DNA of 64,000 bases from positions 8,868,501 to 8,932,500 of the forward strand of contig NC_088315.1 in NCBI RefSeq assembly GCF_910592395.1, given 5' to 3'. The notes under the pieces are model-generated. The model did not search any database. It was not told the origin of the DNA and worked only from the letters and a program-made list of their open reading frames with translations. The translations under genes and the position numbers were made by a program. This DNA is from Lineus longissimus. Its lineage: Eukaryota > Nemertea > Pilidiophora > Heteronemertea > Lineidae. This document shows positions 10,770 to 24,284 of this stretch, in pieces; within the stretch, counting starts at the first letter, position 1; every line of letters starts with the position of its first letter.

Positions 10770-13700
10770 TCAAACTCGCAGTATTTCTAGACAGTTGTTG
10801 TAGCAAATGGCGATCCAGTCTGGCTGCGTCGACGACCACTGGACCTGGTTGATTTCTCCCGAGGACGTGTAGGCGAGGATGGGGTCTTCGATGGCGCGAG
10901 GCATCTGCTGGATGTCCCAGATTAAAGCCTGGTGGTCGTCGGCTGAAAAGAAAACAATCTCTACAGCCCTTTTCAATTCAAAGGATACCTCGGCCAACAA
11001 GAGATATTTTACGAAACTCGAAGGCTTTGTGGTAATTTGGAAAACGTTGCAAAATTCCGGGTTGAATACTGTGTGTTTCCCTGCTTGACAAACCAGGTCA
11101 CCTTCAATTTAATACGCAGAGTCTCTTTGAGAAGTTCAACTGTAGTCTCTAGCTAAAGATACCAACAGCTCTTCAACCACAGCACCTTTTTCTTAAATCT
11201 TTAGGTCTTTTCTAATGATCGACAGGTATATTTTGGGATATTCTCTATGAAAGACTTACCGGCAGTGCATATGTGGCAGCTAGAATGAGGCGCCCACGCG
11301 ATACCATTCACGCAGGCGCGATGATTGTTCAGCCGAGCAACAGGGGTACACGGCACTCGTACGTCAAGGATTATAACCTGAAAAACAGGGATATGATATT
11401 TTTAAAACTGATATTAATAACAATTGTTAGTTCTTTTGAACTGAAAAGGCTTACAGCTTACTCCTGTGAGTATGATAAAACAACTGCAAACTAAAGTCAA
11501 ACTTTAACAGAAATGGAGAGAAATGAGAAATTAATTCAAAGCCCTAAAGCTATATATGCGCTTGACATTTAAGAGGTCGGCACGGGTGTGGACACATCCT
11601 CGGCAACATCTATTGTCTCGCTAGGAAGTATTGGGAGAGATGGGACAGTTTACTTGAGTTAACAAGATGTTAAGTTCCCTCCCTCCTCACTGAAAAATCC
11701 TCAAATAATGTGAAACCAACCAGGCAAATTTCAGGAAAATCAAACACTGATGGAATTTGACAAAACAAAGCATTATACCTCCATTGCGTCCATTGCCATG
11801 GTTGCTAGGTAGTTAGGATCTTGTTTATTCCACGCCAGCCTTAGCAACGGATGATGCTGTGGATCCTCGTAGATGATTGTCGAATGTTCAAGATGGCGGA
11901 GATCAAACATGCGCACTGAACCGTCGGCACCTGGAAACAACAGAATGGCGTTACAATAGGAACGAAAAGAAACAACTGCTTTTTCAGTCTAAATTTAAAG
12001 TTAAAATCATGTTAAAGATTTGCTTGAAACTGCACTGCTTTTCATTGTAGTCACAGTTATCATTTATGAGAATCAAGAAAGCCAATCCGGGCACATTTAT
12101 GTTTGGCTGGTTATTCCTGCAAAAAACCACACTGGTCCATGGAGGCCGCCACTTACATCAAGTGCCATTACAAGATGGTCCACTACATCACAATGACCTC
12201 GAATGGAATGTATCGTTGATACAGTACCCTGCTGTCAGCGACACAATGAATCATGGATTTCACATTGTACGACATCATTTGTACTGACATGGTTGACCTC
12301 TTTTTTTGGAAACAAATTGTTTGCCCCTTGAACGGGAGATTTGAATATCCGATGTATTTCATGTGGCAATATTTCTTGATGGTGTCCCAGAGAAGGTGGC
12401 ATGGAACTTTTCTTTACCCATAGAAGGACCGAGGACTTACCAACACTTGCAAACATGTCCCTTCCACCTCCCGCTCGGCTGAACGCAATGTCATACACCT
12501 CTTTATCATGTGCAATAAGCTGTGTCTTCACGTGACCCGACACGAGGTTGACCCGGCCGATTACCTGGCCCGTCTCCAAGCCCCATATCGTGCACGTGGT
12601 GTCTATGCTTGATGTCCCCAGAAGATTCGGATCGACCTCGTTCCAATCAAATGATGTGAGTGGGGCACAAAAGTCTGAATTTTTGTTCTGAAAGTAAAAT
12701 GAATCAAATTGAATCTCAACCAGTAGGCCCTAACTCTGACAATACAGTCATTTAAGTGATGCACCTAGTGGTCAATTTTAATAATAAGACCAATACATGC
12801 ACCAGGCAATTGAAATTATGAACTTTTGCATCGTTACTCTTGGAGATCCAGTTATCTATGACTTGACTTTAGCTGACACAGAGTGCCTGGGATGGGCTGT
12901 TTAGAGCCGTTGCCCATCTTTGACTGCGGGTGAACCTACCTTTACAATGTACATGTAAGCATAAAGAAATTCTATTACAACACAAAAACACTTACATTGT
13001 TTAAAAGGCATTCTAGTCTTGTCTCAGTGTCTCCAACCCGCCATACTCTCAGGTAGTCACCACTTGTGGCCAACAGATCTGGAAACACCCCTTTCTGAAA
13101 AATAGAAAAGTCACAAATCAAAAGAAAACATTTCAATCACGATAACTTTTTGTTTCAGGTATACAAAAATCTCCATCTCCAATCAAGCCTATCATGCACT
13201 GCATGGACTGGAGTGTACTGAAAGAATGTAAGATTTGAACTTAAAGATCTGTTCTGCAGTTTATAATAACTTGAGATAAACACTCATGCAAATTCTGGTC
13301 GCTTGCTGTCATTCTGCTTCCTGATACTCGTGCTAGTTCATTTATCAGTTGAGTGGTCAGTTATCTGCGATGCTAATCACTTACGTTATCTGGTATCCAC
13401 ATGATTTTTGTGGTAGGATACGGATGATCGAAAGTGCTTCTTGATGTGAACTCCGAGGACTCTTCATCGAGACAGACTATCTGCACCTGAAAACAATTGG
13501 AAGGAGAATTGAATGAATGACAAGTACGGATGTTCAGTTGGGATGGACGATCAAAGGAGAATATGAAAAACATCTCCAACAGGTGCAATGATGTACATTG
13601 GATTGCGGAGGAAGCTATTGTGAATGTGAGCCAGAACAACCAAACAGCAAAGAAAAGACTGCATGGTTTGTACTTGGTAGGTTGTGCGTATATATTTAGG

Positions 13701-14000
13701 TTTGTTTTGGCTCTGCAAGGCCACCTCCAACTGAAACAACATTATCATTCAAGATGAAGGTGCCAAGAATAAGATAAACAACGCTACAGTACGGACAACT
13801 GTATACAACTACTATAGGGATAAGGGAGGGCCTACCTTGTTGTTGTACTCCTCAACGAAGCTGCCCAGAGCGAGTCGGAACCGCTTGTCTGGCCGAACGC
13901 TCCAGTTCATACTGTAAACAGTCCACGGAGCTTCATATTTGTAGATTTCTTTCCGCTTACCCGCCGGAGGGGGACCCGCCGTTGCCGGCAAAGTCGACAT
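10770..14000 (-). CDS. DCAF7: DCAF7 / WDR68 WD40 scaffold
   Basis: WD40 propeller adaptor that binds DYRK1A, HIPK2 and MAP3K1 and acts with CUL4-DDB1 in vertebrates. Seven exons: 13836-14000, 13385-13486, 12996-13094, 12441-12687, 11779-11930, 11260-11377 and 10770-10942; the total is 1056 nt, 351 aa (human 342). The protein is nearly collinear with human DCAF7: [70 protein letters not shown] and the end NNCLEILRV. The start ATG at 14000 gives an N-terminus about nine residues longer than human ([14 protein letters not shown]); the frame stays open further upstream but no better ATG is evident. Divergent from PAXIP1. Confidence 0.97.
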
Positions 14001-14651
14001 CTTGTGACTAAACAGTTTGGCGGTTGGCGGGACTGTCGGGAGAACAAGCAAGTTTGATCGTACTGCTGAATGATATATTCAGCAGGAGACGTAAAGAAGG
14101 AACAAATTGAGAGATCAGCAGGAAATGGCAGCTGAGTAATCAAATGGGCTGAACCAAAAATGTATTTCTGCTTGGGTTTCCAGAAGAAGCCCTTTCTTCA
14201 CTTTTTGCAGAGATTTTCCTAGCAAACGGACAAGGCGATCACCAAAAGCTTCTGTTTCAAGTATAGGTGAGACAAAAGTCTATTGATTACTCGTTAGATT
14301 TAAAAAATTTCCAACTAATTTCAGGCAAAATCTGGCTTTTTATTTGATAAAGTTTTATTTCAAATTTTGTCAGAATCCAAACAAAAACAATATGGCGGAC
14401 ACACTTGACCACTTTACGACTAACTGGTTTTTATCAAATATCTTCTAAACTAAGCATTTGTTTATTTTGATACTTCCTGATTTTACTTTTTTAGACATTT
14501 TTAATTAGATTATGTGTAATTCATAATTAAATAATGAAATATATAGCCAAATTTTGCGACGGAAACATCAAATTACCGCAAAAAAGTGCGTCGCGGGAAT
14601 TTTTCCGAAATTCACAAAATAATCGATGTTCAAACATCAAATAAACTCATA
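14001..14651. promoter_or_regulatory. Shared DCAF7/PAXIP1 upstream region
   Basis: The 651 bp between the two opposed start codons must hold both promoters or 5' UTRs. It contains AATATGGCGGAC at about 14389, which resembles a YY1 site. No TATA box is evident. Function is inferred from position. Confidence 0.55.
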
Positions 14652-17600
14652 ATGCCAATCACATTTGGTGATCCAACCGCACTGAAGGTCCCCAATGGGT
14701 TGTTCAAAGATGTGAAATATTACCTGATCGGAAATCTTGATGAAAAGGTCCGAATTGTCCTCATAAATTTCGCCAGGATTTTTGCAGAAATCGAAATGTT
14801 GTTGAACATGTACATGCACATGCACTACACATTGTACACAATACATGAACAGTTTTCATTATTAATATTGGTAATGTTTGTTGGTTGATACCGCCTTTAA
14901 TTTAAGGGCCAGGACTAGGAGGTCACTGCTTTTAGTTGCACTTTCTGCCGTTGAGCGTTTCCTGACATTTTGTCGTCTACAGACAGTTACATCCTACACC
15001 ATGAATCGCCAATGCCTGTGCTACTGCTACTGCTATCTATGGCCCATGGCCATAGGCATAGGCCATACCGTTGGCGTTGACATTACTCATTAGGGGTTTC
15101 ATTATACCCCATTGGCATTAGGCTATATACGGTAATGGTATGGCTGGTCAGTTACATAGTCGCCATTCCTAAAAGGCAATAACTACTTTGCAAATCTAAT
15201 TTCAGATCCACCAACTTCTAAAAGATGGCGGTGGTAAGCGAGACACGTATCTCAGTGAGATGGTCAGCCATGCGATCGCTGACAACAAGGACCACGATGA
15301 CTACAGTGAAGCTGTGGAACTCTTCGAAGTTCCAGTTGTTTCTGTAAGAATGATTAAGACATTAAATAATTCTATAGTTAAAGTAACCTCAGATTATCTG
15401 TACAACAGAGCTCTGAAAAAAATAGATTGGCACTCTTACTGAAAGCTCTATTGAGCAGGTAAATCAGATATGGGAGCTACAGGTCTTCTTGGGTCATTCA
15501 AATAGCTGACTTTCTCAGAAGTCCTTAAATATTTCAAAAATAATTAAAGACAATGTCACAACCACAGGACAGTGGGACCTCACTTAGAACCTCACTTGTG
15601 AGATGCATGGCAGACAGTCAGTCCATTTTTGATCAGAAAGTTGCCTGTCCCAGAGAGTTCCATCCCAGAGCTAGTGGTCAGGGTGGTACCTTTGGCCAGT
15701 ATTCCTCTATTCTTTATTAGGGACCAGGTCTGAAGCACATGAGCTGGAACTGGTCTCCAACTCCCCATTGACATTGAACAGATTAAAGTAATCATCTGTT
15801 AGCTTTCTTTTACTTTGATAGAGTGGTTGACTCATGTTTGAATTTCGTTTTTCAGCCCAGCTGGATAGTGATGTGTGTCAAGTGTGAATGCATCTTGCCG
15901 TATCCTTTGAAAAAAACTTAAAATCCTATCTTATGGTGATTTGAAGTTGACTTATAAAATGATATATCTGGTTCTCTCAATTTCAAATTCTGTATTCCCA
16001 ACTAAGATGATGCAGAAAGTTACTCAAACATCTTAAACAGGACAGGATTAAGATAGAATTATTTTAACCGGAAGAACTACTTTTGCAAACGTGGTCATTA
16101 CTACACATACATTGAAAAATCATAAACTGTTACATGTACAAATAATCCAGGTTTAGGCCCAGGCCTGCTCTGGTTTAGACAATGACTAAGAAAATACGCA
16201 CCTCGCCCAATCTAGATAACCTGTAGAAATCGAATATACCTTACCTTATACCACTGGATTATTTTCTTAACCCTGATTAAGGACCAATGCATTTAACCTG
16301 GAAAATTATGACATATTTACTGGAGTTGTTGCTTGTCCATCCCAGGTAAGTAATAATACTGGAAAAATGTATAGGTTTGAATTTGATATTTCTCTAAAAT
16401 GATTTCTCTAAGATAAAGATATGAGACATGTTGTAGAAAATGTCTCATCAGATTTGCCCAATTGACATCTAAATTAAATTTGTATTTTGGACTTTCCTAT
16501 TCCTGGTCTGTGCGTTCTTAATTCCGGACAATTACTGGTGACATACATCCCTGGATGCCACTTTTTTGAATCCCTCCCAAATTTCTTTATCTCCATTACA
16601 GATTCCTGAAGCTGATCTCCAGTCTCTCTGGGCGATGATAACGTTTTATGGCGGGCAATGCCAGCGTGAACTTAACCGCAAATGTACCCATCTTATAACC
16701 ATTAAACCATTAGGGGTGAGTGGAATGTACCCATCTTATAACCATTAAATCATTAGGGGTGAGTAGTCATTATTCCTATGAACCAGTGACATTTCATTAA
16801 AAAGGACATTTTGATGGCAGCATTTGATGGACAAGAGAGGTAAAATTGTTTTGAAAATTGACATACAATTTGTATCTGTCATCAATTACAAAATGTCTTC
16901 ATTTGTGAGTAGGCAGGTACATGTAATCTTGTCATTTCTGTGTAGGTAGGTAATTTGATCATTTCTGAGTAGGCAGGTAATGTTATCACTACTGAGTAGG
17001 CAGTAATAATCTCTGAAAACTTGTTTTCAGGCAAAATATGACTTCGCAATAGAAAAACCTGATCACTTAGAAATCGTTACTCCCGACTGGGTGAGCGATT
17101 CTGTTGACAAGAAGGCCAGGCAGGATGAGACGATTTATCACCCAAAGTTACTGATACTGGAACAACCGCCGCCAGACATTGAGCCAGACTCGGATAGCGG
17201 GGAGACGATCGTGGATGCAGGACCGGTGTCGCCATCGCGTACGCCCGATCTGTCGCCGCCAGGGGATGAGCTGGTGCAGACGCCGGTCGCGAAGGAGGCG
17301 CTGTCCAAGATGGTGCTTGATAGAATGCAGGTGAGAAGTTTGGCTGCATTATGAAAAAAAGTCCGGGAAATGGCTATTCCTTATTTCCAGGTTGGTCCAA
17401 TCAATGATCTTTGCATGGACACTCTGCCTGTGTAGATGTGTCTGGCTTGGACAGTGGCTGAGTATGAATTTCCAAGATAATTGACAGCGCTTTCATAACA
17501 TAAAAATTGTCGTAACACTCTTTAGCTTGTGTTATGTAGCATTGCCTCAAAAATGGAGTGACAGAAAAGAAGCTAAAATGAAACATTGTCCTTCCAGGCT

Positions 17601-20600
17601 GCTGATAGAGTGGGGGAAACGCCTGAAGCACAGCAATGCCCCGTCACACCGAACCTACCCATGTTCAACACGGGTACCGAGACACCTCGTACGATGCTGC
17701 GTAACATCACCAACAGCCACGACCAGCCCAAATCGCCTGCCAGGATGGGGCCGCAGAAAGTCAGCCAACTTTTGCAGACTCTTGGTAAAAATGGCCGCGG
17801 TCTGCAGCAGGCAGTGCAAGAGCCACCAATCATCTACTACGGACATGAACCATCGGAAACTGGTGAGTTCAGTATTCTCCAAATATAATGTTTCTTGTTT
17901 TGTGTAGATCACACTGGGCCTACGTCCACAATATGACCGACTGGATATTACAAATCGGCTCGTCATGGCCTTTGTCCTGCCATTTGAGTAGGTATATAAG
18001 GTTCACCAGACAATAGCTAACACTTCAAGTAAGGTGTCTGAATCCTCATCACACTTTTGGCGTTCCATGCAGTGGACACTGAGAAACTGTGAGTGTTGTA
18101 GATTGGTCCTGTTCATTTCTGGGCTAATTTCCTACAACTTTCACTCATCAATATCCTGTGACGAGGGCATTCCTGATGTTTCACTAGCGCTTCTAGGTAA
18201 ACTGGTGTCCAGTGAGATCAGTCGTTAATGTGATCTGTCTTGTGTGATAAGTTTAATCTTAGTGTTATTTTTTTTCAGTTCCCCCCGATCTCTGCCTCCT
18301 GGGCTGCGTGTTCTACATCACAGACTATCAAAAGTACCTCGACAACAAACAGATTGAAACGTGGCAGATGGTGATAGAACAACATGGCGGTCAGGTGGAC
18401 CAGGCCTACTCAAACAGAATAACCCACTTACTGTGCGAAAACCAGAGAAGTGACATATTCCAGTTGGTACGTTTTGAATACCTTGTCTCCCAGAACTGTT
18501 TGCCTGTTTTCTTATAGAAGACAATGAACTCATCAAGTTTTTGGGCTGTCAAAGTTACGTAGTGGAAGTTGTCAATTCTAAGGTCCTTAGTGTTTCACCA
18601 GAAATCTGAAAAGGCTGGCACTAGAGAAGGGCCATGCTTTAAAAAGAAATGCATTGGCCTCTGATGAAGAATAGACAGATTACAAATCTCAATGATAAAT
18701 TTGAAATTTTCTATGATCCGGGTAGGCCTTTGACCAAATCCCTGATACCGTCCGTCTCTGTATCAGAATCTTCAGTTTCATTACTTCGATTCAGGCCCTT
18801 AAGGATGGCAAGCGGGTGGTGACTGCACATTGGTTGAATGACTGCCTTATCCGACAGAAGATGTTATGCCCGTGGCACGCGCTGCACGTTCCATCAATAT
18901 ACGGCGATCATAAGCCTTGTGCTAACCAGGTAGGGAATTTTCCAAAATTAGGGTTCGATTTTTCTTGCAGTGCGATGTGATTTAGAACAATATGCGACAT
19001 GGTGACACAAATGAGCGGCGCAAAGGCCCTCGGCATGAAAAAGTTCTTTGTTTGCATACGTATGCTTTTATGTAGACCCCCTCCCTCTACTAATCATCTC
19101 GTACGCCCTTGCATCAACCCCCTCTCCCTTGGTGCATACTTTGTGGACAGCCCATACACTTATTGGTGTATTCATATACCTATCTCTTGCGTTCTCCTTT
19201 CAGATAATTTGTGTGACAAACTTCGAAGGTGATGAAAGAACAAAAATCAAACATATGGTAACAGTGATAGGTGCAAAGTACACGGGTTATATGACACACA
19301 AGAACTCAGCATTGGTTTGTAAAAAGTAAGTAGCGTTCTTTTCAGCAACAAAAAATGCTTTTAAAATGCACAAGTTTTTCAATCGCGTGCCAGAAATGTG
19401 TTGCTGGTGTAAAACTAAAAAACCTCTGATCTCATAATCATGTAGTTCTCAATAAGGTAAGGTGGTGCAATTGTAGCTCCGGTACAATTATAACATCTAT
19501 GTGCATTGATGTGTGCTTCCATCTCTTTTCAACATTGCAGGGACCTATAATTGTGCCACTTTACCTTACCTCTTGAAACAGTTATAGAAAAAATACAGAT
19601 TACATATTCTGTCTTGCATTAACAATAATAGTACCATTGAAAAGTGCATAACTGTCTGGAGTAGGTGGTGTAGTGGCTCACGTGTCTGACTTGTGGCCAT
19701 GAGGTCTCTGGTTCGATCCTCACTGCGAGACTCTAGGCAAGTCTCTTTGCATAAATGGCCTTACGTGTACACCACCCAAGTGTATAAATGGGTACTCGTC
19801 AGAAATGCTCAGGTTGTAGCACTGATTGAGCCACTAATCTGAGTTCCTAGGAAAGGTTTTAGGATAGAGGGGTGTTAGCCTAAGTCAAATTATAACCTAG
19901 CCTCTGCCTTTGTTGATGTCAGACTATTAACAAAAAACTTTTTTCTTCTCAGAATGGGTGGTCTGAAGTACGAAAAAGCCAAGGAATGGAGAATCCCAGT
20001 GGTCAACGTTGCCTGGCTCAGTGACCTCGTTCTCGGCAATCTCGATGCCCTACGTATTCCCGTCCACAAAAACTATCATCAGTTTGGCTTGGAAGATGAC
20101 TTCAAGATCGACAATGCCAAAGTGACAAAACTGCTAGGTAAGTTGTGGGTAATAAACCCTTAATACAACACACTAATCGACTTCAATAATGCCCAGTGAC
20201 GTAACTATTTGGTAAGTTGTGGATAATAAAGGCCTTTTACAAAGTACTAATCGACTTGATAAAAATTGCTTGGCGCTGAACTCCCTGGGGAATATCACAG
20301 TCCAGCTGCCGTCACCCCTTTTACTCGCATTCAAATGGACCATCCCTGCCAGCAAGGTACCTATTTGGAGCAGTACAACGGTTAAGTGGGATGCCCAAGG
20401 ACACTTAGAATAAGCAGTGTTGATTATTTGGAGAATTGAAACCTAATAAGCCTAGTTGTCTATGATTATTATGATTACCCTTACAAAAGTGTGCAAATGT
20501 GATTTTTTTTTTTCAGTTGGATGGCGATCACCTCTAAAAATACCAAAGGATCTCATTAAGAAATATCAACCCAGTCTGCTGCTGAAGAAACCCGAAGATA

Positions 20601-22703
20601 ACACCGCTGAAACTGCCAAACGGAAATTAGAGGACGCAACCGAGGACGAACAGCCAAGTAAACGAGCGAGATTAACACCGACGTTCGAAATGGAGACCCA
20701 GGAGGAGACGTCGACCGAGACGGTAGCCACTGATGAGGGGAAACCGCGGGTGATGATTACGGGGATACGGAAGGATTTGGTCCCTGCTCTAGTCGAGGTG
20801 AGGCTGCCTTTGAACTCTCTTTGGGGATAGGCTGTTGGAACCTCTTAGCCTCCACAACTTTGAGTACCTCTGTACATGTCTTCATTCTCACATTTTTCTT
20901 CTTAAGGTGTTTAGTTCTTATTATTTTGCATTCCGTGATACCAGATGTCTCGGAACGTGGTTTAGGCACAAAATGCCCGGAGTCCGGGATTCTGAATCTC
21001 CAGGGTGTTTTTGCCCTAGATTAACATGCAGCAGTTTGAAAATTGACACATACTTTACGCTTAGATACAAAAATTTTGCTGATATGCTGATATATATTTT
21101 TGCTTCTATTGATTGTTGACTTCATTTGGTGCAAGAGTTATGCACTAGATATAAAAGTACGAGTAGTTCAATAGCTGCATAGTGAGAAAAAATGAACACG
21201 ATCATAGTAGGGCTTTAACTTGAGCAGGTGGCCTCATTAGTTGTTGACTGATTTGGAATCGTCCCTTTCAGAAAGTGGAAAAACTTGGCGGGAAAATGGC
21301 GACCCGTTCAAAGGAGGTCACACACTTGGTGGCCAGCACGCTGTCACGTACGATGAAGTTCTTCACAACCGTCCCCATCTGTAAACACATTGTCACGCCT
21401 GCTTGGATAGAGGAGAGTGCAAAACTTGAGAAGTTTTTGGGTAAAATATTCTCCTTCTATGCATTCAGCAACATCATTATGGGTAATTCTGCAGTTGAAA
21501 CAAATTAGGTTGTAGCCCTCAGGGTCAAGTCAGTCTGTCCCCGCAGTCCATAGATATGTACCACTTTTGTGGCCACTTGAGTTGATTTGAGGTAGCCTCA
21601 AGGAGGACCATTTATACATCTCAATCTTTCTGATTGTATCGTGTGTGTCAGTCTTGTTGTCAATAATTCTGTAAACCTTGCCAAGGTGGCAGCACTATGG
21701 ATTTAACCTGCACTACATTTTACCATATTCCTATCCGCAGATGAACAACCATATGCCCTCAAAGATAAAAAGAACGAAGAAACATTCGGAATAAAGTTGT
21801 CAGAGTCGCTCGCCCGAGCACGCAGAGTTCCACTGTTTAAAGAAGTCAGATTTTATATCACGCCAAGCACGGAGCCAGGTGTCGGGCCATTGAAGGAGAT
21901 TATAGAGAACGCTGGGGGGACTGTCGTGAGCAGAAGATCGCCGGCCAGGGTCATAGCAACACAGAAAACATCTCAGGTTTGTACCAATGCCAGTTTTAAG
22001 ACTAGGCCTCTCAGTGACCCCAAGTGCACAACTGTTTCACTCAGTTATCCCAAGTGCACAGTGTGTATGTCTGAACTAGAAGGGAGGGGGAAAAATTTCT
22101 ATTGTGACTTCCTTCTAGAAGTTAGAATGGAGAAATAAGCCTGTTAGTATGCTTAGTTAAATTGTATGAGAAATGAAGTAAGTCACATAATCATACCAAA
22201 ATAGACTGATGATTAGCAAGCGCTAAGAAAATTAATTGACTAGTTGATAACTGTTTCTTGGATTGTATTTGCTTCCGACCATCTTTAAAAGTACCGTATG
22301 TTTATTCGCGTTACAGGGTCGACCGTCTTTCATCGTTATTGGTTGCGAAAATGACCTTCATATTCTTGGCGACATGTTCGACAAGCAAGTCAGTAAGTAC
22401 ATGTACCTTTTATTGAGCACCAATTGGATTTATTGGCGTTGTGGCACTGCCTTCAGCCTAAGGTGGAGTCCCTCACAAGCATGTTTCCCACATGGTGGAG
22501 TTGGTCTTTTGCTTGGCCTGTCATAGGCACCAGCTAGAAGGAACCTCATTATTACGTCTCATTCGAAGGACAAATACTTACATGTACATTTGTAAATTGA
22601 ATCATCATTTTGTCTGCTTTCAGCTGTATACAATGCAGAATTCGTCCTGACCGGTGTCCTGAAACAAGAGTTGGATTACGACCAGTTCCATTTGAGAGTG
22701 TGA
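14652..22703 (+). CDS. PAXIP1: PAXIP1 / PTIP, six-BRCT chromatin adaptor
   Basis: Nuclear adaptor with BRCT domains; in vertebrates it joins the KMT2C/D (MLL3/4) H3K4 methyltransferase complex and binds phosphoproteins at DNA damage. Sixteen exons: 14652-14747, 15206-15343, 15856-15899, 16282-16345, 16602-16715, 17031-17330, 17598-17862, 18279-18466, 18795-18929, 19204-19325, 19953-20137, 20517-20797, 21272-21440, 21741-21976, 22317-22392, 22624-22703; 2493 nt, 830 aa. BRCT1-2 span about residues 16-200, BRCT3-4 about 345-545, BRCT5-6 about 625-830. Signatures: WAMITFYGGQCQ, GLKYEKAKEWRIP, VTPAWIEES, NAEFVLTGVLKQELDYD. Basic NLS-like KRK (585) and SKRARL (598) precede BRCT5. The linker between BRCT2 and BRCT3 is about 140 residues and lacks the long polyglutamine of vertebrate PTIP (about 1069 aa). 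Confidence 0.97.
16683..16768 (+). repeat. Tandem duplication of PAXIP1 exon 5 end and 5' splice site
   Basis: A 43-bp unit holding the last 33 nt of exon 5 and its donor (tgtacccatcttataaccat...taggggtgagt) is repeated directly from 16726 with few changes, so two copies of the same donor stand 43 bp apart. Using the distal donor adds MYPSYNH and then an in-frame stop. Confidence 0.9.
16900..17010. repeat. Short intronic tandem repeat
   Basis: Three to four copies of a unit of about 40 bp in PAXIP1 intron 5 sharing 'gagtaggcaggta' and 'atcat' phrases. No coding or splice role is seen. Confidence 0.6.
19455..19570. mobile_element. Short inverted-repeat element (MITE)
   Basis: Starts aaggtaaggtggtgcaatt and ends gtgccactttaccttacc; the ends are near-perfect reverse complements for about 25 bp. 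It is about 115 bp long, in PAXIP1 intron 10. It has no coding capacity. Confidence 0.7.
19660..19905 (+). mobile_element. tRNA-derived SINE
   Basis: GGTGTAGTGGCTCACGTG (A-box like) is followed about 35 nt later by GGTTCGATCCTC, a near-consensus B box, and then by an unrelated body of about 160 bp. It lies in PAXIP1 intron 10, same orientation as the gene. Confidence 0.75.
20138..20270 (+). repeat. Tandem duplication of PAXIP1 exon 11 donor region
   Basis: The intron start (gtaagttgtgggtaataaa...ctaatcgactt) is repeated from 20212, a period of 74 bp, giving a second GTAAGT preceded by 'ttg'. Reading through the first donor meets a stop after KLWVINP. Confidence 0.8.
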
Positions 22704-23081
22704 ACTGGACACTGGATATTGGACCTAAAGCTCGGCGCAAAATGGTACTCAGTCTTATTTTGCACAGTCATATTCTGGTAGGGACCGAGTTTCTTGTGAC
22801 ACTAATAACACTGTGCTGCTGTGTGCTGATGACTGTCACTGCCTCCTGACCCTACCACTCGATGGCCACGTGTAAGACATTTGTTTATCTTACTGAGGCC
22901 TGGGTACTTGTCTTTATGGTCCCAGCCGACAAAGGAGGAAGGATAAGATCATATTAGTTGTGTAGCGGGTTGTGTGTGCGTACGTGCATGTTTGCATGTA
23001 TGTCTGTCTCTTTGTATCTCTCCTTAATTGCTATTGGTTGATCAAAAAAAGTTCTGTGTTTGTAGGTTCTGGGTGAAAATA

Positions 23082-23259
23082 CAGTGGAACCTCTCTATTA
23101 AGGACACCCTCGGGACTGACAAGTGCTTTCCTTAATTGAGAGGTGTCCTGATTAGAGAGGTCAAATTGAATAGAAACAACCAATTTGGGACCAAACCTAG
23201 TGTCCTAAATAGAGAGGTTGTCCTTAATAGAGAGGTGTCCGCTAAGGGAGGTTCTACTG
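23082..23259. mobile_element. pogo/Tigger-like MITE, best copy
   Basis: A 178-bp element beginning CAGTGGAACCTCTCTATTAA and ending TTAGGGAGGTTCTACTG-like text (gctaagggaggttctactg), so the ends are inverted repeats of the CAGTRGAACCTC type. It is flanked on both sides by TA, the expected Tc1/mariner-superfamily target duplication. It has no transposase, so it is a non-autonomous copy in the PAXIP1 3' region. Confidence 0.85.
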
Positions 23260-24284
23260 TACACAGATATTTTTTCTCTCAATGCGACCCCAAGTAGGGT
23301 GGAAATCTTAAATTTTATTTTAATTTTGTAACATCTGGTTGTCGTTGTTTCTTGTTAAGAATGGTATCAAAACTACCGGGTAGGTAAACCAATACTCATT
23401 TTTTATGTAAATATTTGTAAATGATGTAAATACTGTAAAGTAGGGAATGATGCAATGTGATTGCATTATTTATATCGGGACCATTGTATTGTTTTACTTC
23501 CTGTACCAGTGGTATATTTGGGGTGTGGCGCATGAGGCGTGCGTCTGCCCGTTTTCGTTGGAGAGCAACGATTTTCAGGATGTCTCCCCACAAGAACATA
23601 TAATGTACTAATGGTTTTAGCCCTCGGGTGCCCAATAACCGCATTTTGGCATTATTCCAAAATTAATTTTCAGATCCTCCCTTGTTTCCAAGATTGCTTA
23701 GGGGCTGTCTGGGTGGCCCTTTAGGAAATTTCAGTACCAGATTGTAGTCATTTAGCAATAAATATTTTAGACTCATTCCTGTCAGTGACTTTATATCTGT
23801 ATACATATACTGCATTTTGTAATTTTTTACCGCTGCAGCATGTAAAAATAAATGTTTTATTTACAATCAACTGTCTTCCATTGTTTGTGTATTGTCATAT
23901 GAAGAAGGTATGTGACTGTTATAAATTGCTCCAAGATGTTGAGAAATTTTGGGGGAGGGTTGGTCGGAATGAATTTTAGAATGGATCAGACCGAAATTCG
24001 TTCTGGGTTACAAAGAAGTCCTTAACCCCAGCAGTAACGAAACTGCCATGATAACGTACGACTATATTAAGCTCACTAGGTGAGCAAATATTGCTACTGT
24101 CCCGATATTTTTGCAGACCAGTGTGCAAGACAAGATGGCCATGAGCAAAATTGCACATTGACCAAGCTTGCAGGGTGGTTTGGATTTTGTGCTGGGATTA
24201 ACATCATCATCATCCACATCATTGTTCAGCTCAGTAACCCGTCGTGTGCCGTATGTACTGTACCCCCAGTTATATGGCACAGCT

